Assembly: GCF_019802125.1 (NCBI RefSeq)
Contig: NZ_JAHVHT010000001.1
Location: 744,001 to 808,000 of the forward strand
Direction of reading: 5' to 3'
DNA: 64,000 nucleotides
Source: Tateyamaria omphalii
GTDB taxonomy: Bacteria > Pseudomonadota > Alphaproteobacteria > Rhodobacterales > Rhodobacteraceae
Positions 62,321-64,000 of the stretch are shown here, in pieces. The notes beneath the pieces were generated by a model. The model was not told the origin of the DNA. It saw nothing but the letters and a program-made list of their open reading frames with translations, and made no database searches. A program made the translations under genes and the position numbers. The first letter of the stretch is position 1; each line of letters starts with the position of its first letter.

Positions 62321-64000
62321 ATGTCCGCCCCCGACCGATCCATTCTGTCCCAGCAACTCGCCCTCGCGGTCACCGCGTGCAAGGACGGCTGGCATGTGCT
62401 GCGGCATCGCGGACCGAACCAGCTGCAATTCTGGTTCATCGCCCTTGCCATCGGTATCGCAGCAGGCTTTGCCGCGCTGTTCTTTCGCAAGGGGATCGAG
62501 GCGCTGCAGGCCTTTCTCTATGGCACCGAAGACGTGCAATACCTGCACACCTTCGCGTCTTCTTTGCCATGGTATTGGATACTGGTCATCCCGATCGTCG
62601 GCGGCCTTGTTACAGGCCTGATCCTGCACAACTTCACCAAGGATGGCGTCGCCCGCAGTGTGGCTGACGTGATCGAAGGTGCGGCCCTGCGCGACGGGCG
62701 CGTGGGTACGCGGGCCGGGGTCGCATCTGCATTTGCAAGCTTCATCACCCTGTCGACGGGTGGCTCCACGGGGCGGGAGGGGCCAGTTGTGCACATGGCC
62801 GCCGTCATCTCGACCAAGGTGTGCCGCTGGATCAAGGCCGATGGGGTCACAGGTCGTGACCTTCTGGGCTGCGCAGTGGCCGCTGCAGTGTCCGCCAGCT
62901 TCAACGCGCCCATTGCAGGTGCGCTCTTTGCCCTTGAAGTCGTACTGCGCCATTTCGCTGTCCATGCATTTGCCCCAATCGTCATCGCAAGTGTCGCGGG
63001 GACCGTCATCAACCGGCTCGAGTTCGGGGATGTCACCGAGTTCATGGCGCCCGATACCAACGAGCTGGTGTTCTACCAGGAACTGCCTGCCTTCCTGATC
63101 CTCGGGCTTCTCTGCGGGCTTGTGGCCGTCGTGCTGATGCGCGCGATCTTCTGGACGGACGATTTGGGCACGGCGTTTCAGACCCGCACCGGTATGCCCC
63201 GCTGGCTGCGTCCGGCCGTGGCTGGCGCGCTGCTGGGTGCCATGGCGATCTTCTATCCGCACATCATCGGCGTGGGGTATGAAACCACCTCGCTGGCGCT
63301 GACCGGGCAATTGGCGCTGAACGAGGTCGTGGTGTTCATCATCATGAAGACTGCCGCCGTGGCGATCACCATGGCGGGGCGCATGGGCGGCGGGGTGTTT
63401 TCACCGTCGCTGATGATCGGGGCGCTGACCGGGCTGGGGTTTGGCCTAGTGGCGACTGGCATCTTCCCGGATGTCTCCGGTTCCGTAACGCTCTACGCGC
63501 TCGCAGGGATGGGGGCGGTTGCTGCTGCCGTGCTCGGCGCGCCTATTTCCACAACGCTCATTGTCTTTGAACTGACCGGAGACTGGCAGACCGGTCTGGC
63601 GGTGATGGTGGCCGTGTCGATGTCCACGGCGCTGTCCTCGCGCCTTGTCGACCGCTCCTTCTTCCTCACCCAGCTTGAACGGCGCGGCGTTCACCTTGCC
63701 GCCGGGCCGCAAGCCTATCTGCTGGCCATGTTTCGCGTGGGATCGGTCATGCGCAAACCGGACGATGCCCGTGCCGCTGATGAGGCGCGCTGTTGGGAGA
63801 TGATTGGCGAAGGCATCTATGTGGACCAAAACGCCACGTTGGAGGCGGCAATGCCCATCTTTGACCGGACCATGGTGCGGTTCATTCCGGTGGTCACACT
63901 CACCGGTGAGAACGCCGCGCCCGAGCTACAGGGTGCCCTGTTTCATGTGGATGCGTTGAAAGCGTACAACCGCGCATTGGCCGCGACGGCAGCCGAAGAG
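62321..64000 (+). CDS. ClC-family chloride channel/transporter, partial (3' end beyond window)
   Basis: The frame is open from ATG 62321 to the window end (560 codons seen). ClC hallmarks: GSTGREGPVVH with the gating Glu (near 150-160), GGGVFSPSLMIG near 355-366, and a further pore helix region with FNAPIAGALFALE. Several helices are predicted throughout. After about residue 465 the sequence becomes soluble and CBS-like (DATLEAAMPIFDRTMVRFIPVV pattern). It could be a channel or an H+/Cl- exchanger; the proton Glu cannot be settled by eye. The C-terminus is missing. Confidence 0.88.
   Translation, partial: MSAPDRSILSQQLALAVTACKDGWHVLRHRGPNQLQFWFIALAIGIAAGFAALFFRKGIEALQAFLYGTEDVQYLHTFASSLPWYWILVIPIVGGLVTGLILHNFTKDGVARSVADVIEGAALRDGRVGTRAGVASAFASFITLSTGGSTGREGPVVHMAAVISTKVCRWIKADGVTGRDLLGCAVAAAVSASFNAPIAGALFALEVVLRHFAVHAFAPIVIASVAGTVINRLEFGDVTEFMAPDTNELVFYQELPAFLILGLLCGLVAVVLMRAIFWTDDLGTAFQTRTGMPRWLRPAVAGALLGAMAIFYPHIIGVGYETTSLALTGQLALNEVVVFIIMKTAAVAITMAGRMGGGVFSPSLMIGALTGLGFGLVATGIFPDVSGSVTLYALAGMGAVAAAVLGAPISTTLIVFELTGDWQTGLAVMVAVSMSTALSSRLVDRSFFLTQLERRGVHLAAGPQAYLLAMFRVGSVMRKPDDARAADEARCWEMIGEGIYVDQNATLEAAMPIFDRTMVRFIPVVTLTGENAAPELQGALFHVDALKAYNRALAATAAEE

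Overview
The window is a GC-rich chromosomal segment of an alphaproteobacterium, most probably a Rhodobacteraceae (Roseobacter-group) marine bacterium. The evidence is the gene content and order: a dcw cell-wall/division cluster with DUF2484 genes between murC and murB, a long FtsZ, a gene for a DUF1127 protein followed by a tandem array of small RNAs with CCUCCUCCC loops, the hisA-hisF-hisE group, a GTTC-N7-GTTC-type SOS box, and many 4-bp ATGA/GTGA gene overlaps. No rRNA, CRISPR array, transposase, integrase or phage gene was seen. The species assignment is inference.

Layout. 1-4.1 kb: the end of a ferric-reductase-like membrane gene pair (minus strand), then a complete glycine betaine/proline-type ABC transporter (binding protein, permease, ATPase). 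4.4-7.0 kb: one large RTX (GGxGxDxxx repeat) protein with a type I secretion C-terminus but no exporter nearby. 7.2-11.9 kb: a copper-response module. A CueR-type MerR regulator is divergent from a glutaredoxin-MauE fusion, followed by a c-type cytochrome, CopC, CopD, a Tat-exported multicopper oxidase and a second cytochrome c. Two CueR boxes with identical TTGACC-N19-TAGG geometry sit in front of the two transcription units. A tRNA-Tyr follows.

12.2-19.5 kb: rlmB, a zinc-ribbon protein with an apparent AUC start, a CoA-binding protein, an acetyltransferase and DUF2147, then histidine biosynthesis split into hisA-hisF-hisE (+) and hisB-hisH (-), pointing at each other. 19.7-27.9 kb: tRNA-Gly, a YHYH-domain pair, pyruvate carboxylase, a periplasmic Cu-Zn SOD with an altered zinc loop, an FMN alpha-hydroxy-acid oxidase and a degenerate receiver-domain protein. 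28-30.4 kb: a UvrD/PcrA helicase behind a LexA box. 30.6-33.1 kb (minus): DUF1127 (CcaF1-like), the CcsR-like sRNA array, a small membrane protein, an AhpD/CMD-like protein and an ECF41-type sigma factor. 33.3-35.2 kb: an Mrp/ApbC Fe-S carrier and a membrane protein.

35.2-59.5 kb: an extended leader with a premature terminator (UpsM-like), then mraZ-rsmH-ftsL-ftsI-murE-murF-mraY-[SDR]-murD-[FAD oxidoreductase, peroxiredoxin]-ftsW-murG-murC-[four small membrane proteins]-murB-ddl-ftsQ-ftsA-ftsZ, and lpxC. These genes build the peptidoglycan precursor and the divisome, apart from the bracketed insertions. 59.6-64 kb: bamD, recN and a ClC chloride channel cut off by the window end.

The best candidates for little-described biology are the six-hairpin CcsR-like array, the UpsM-like dcw leader, the four coupled small membrane proteins between murC and murB, the phased AACTGC repeats downstream of uvrD, and a 41-bp inverted repeat inside a small exported protein gene.
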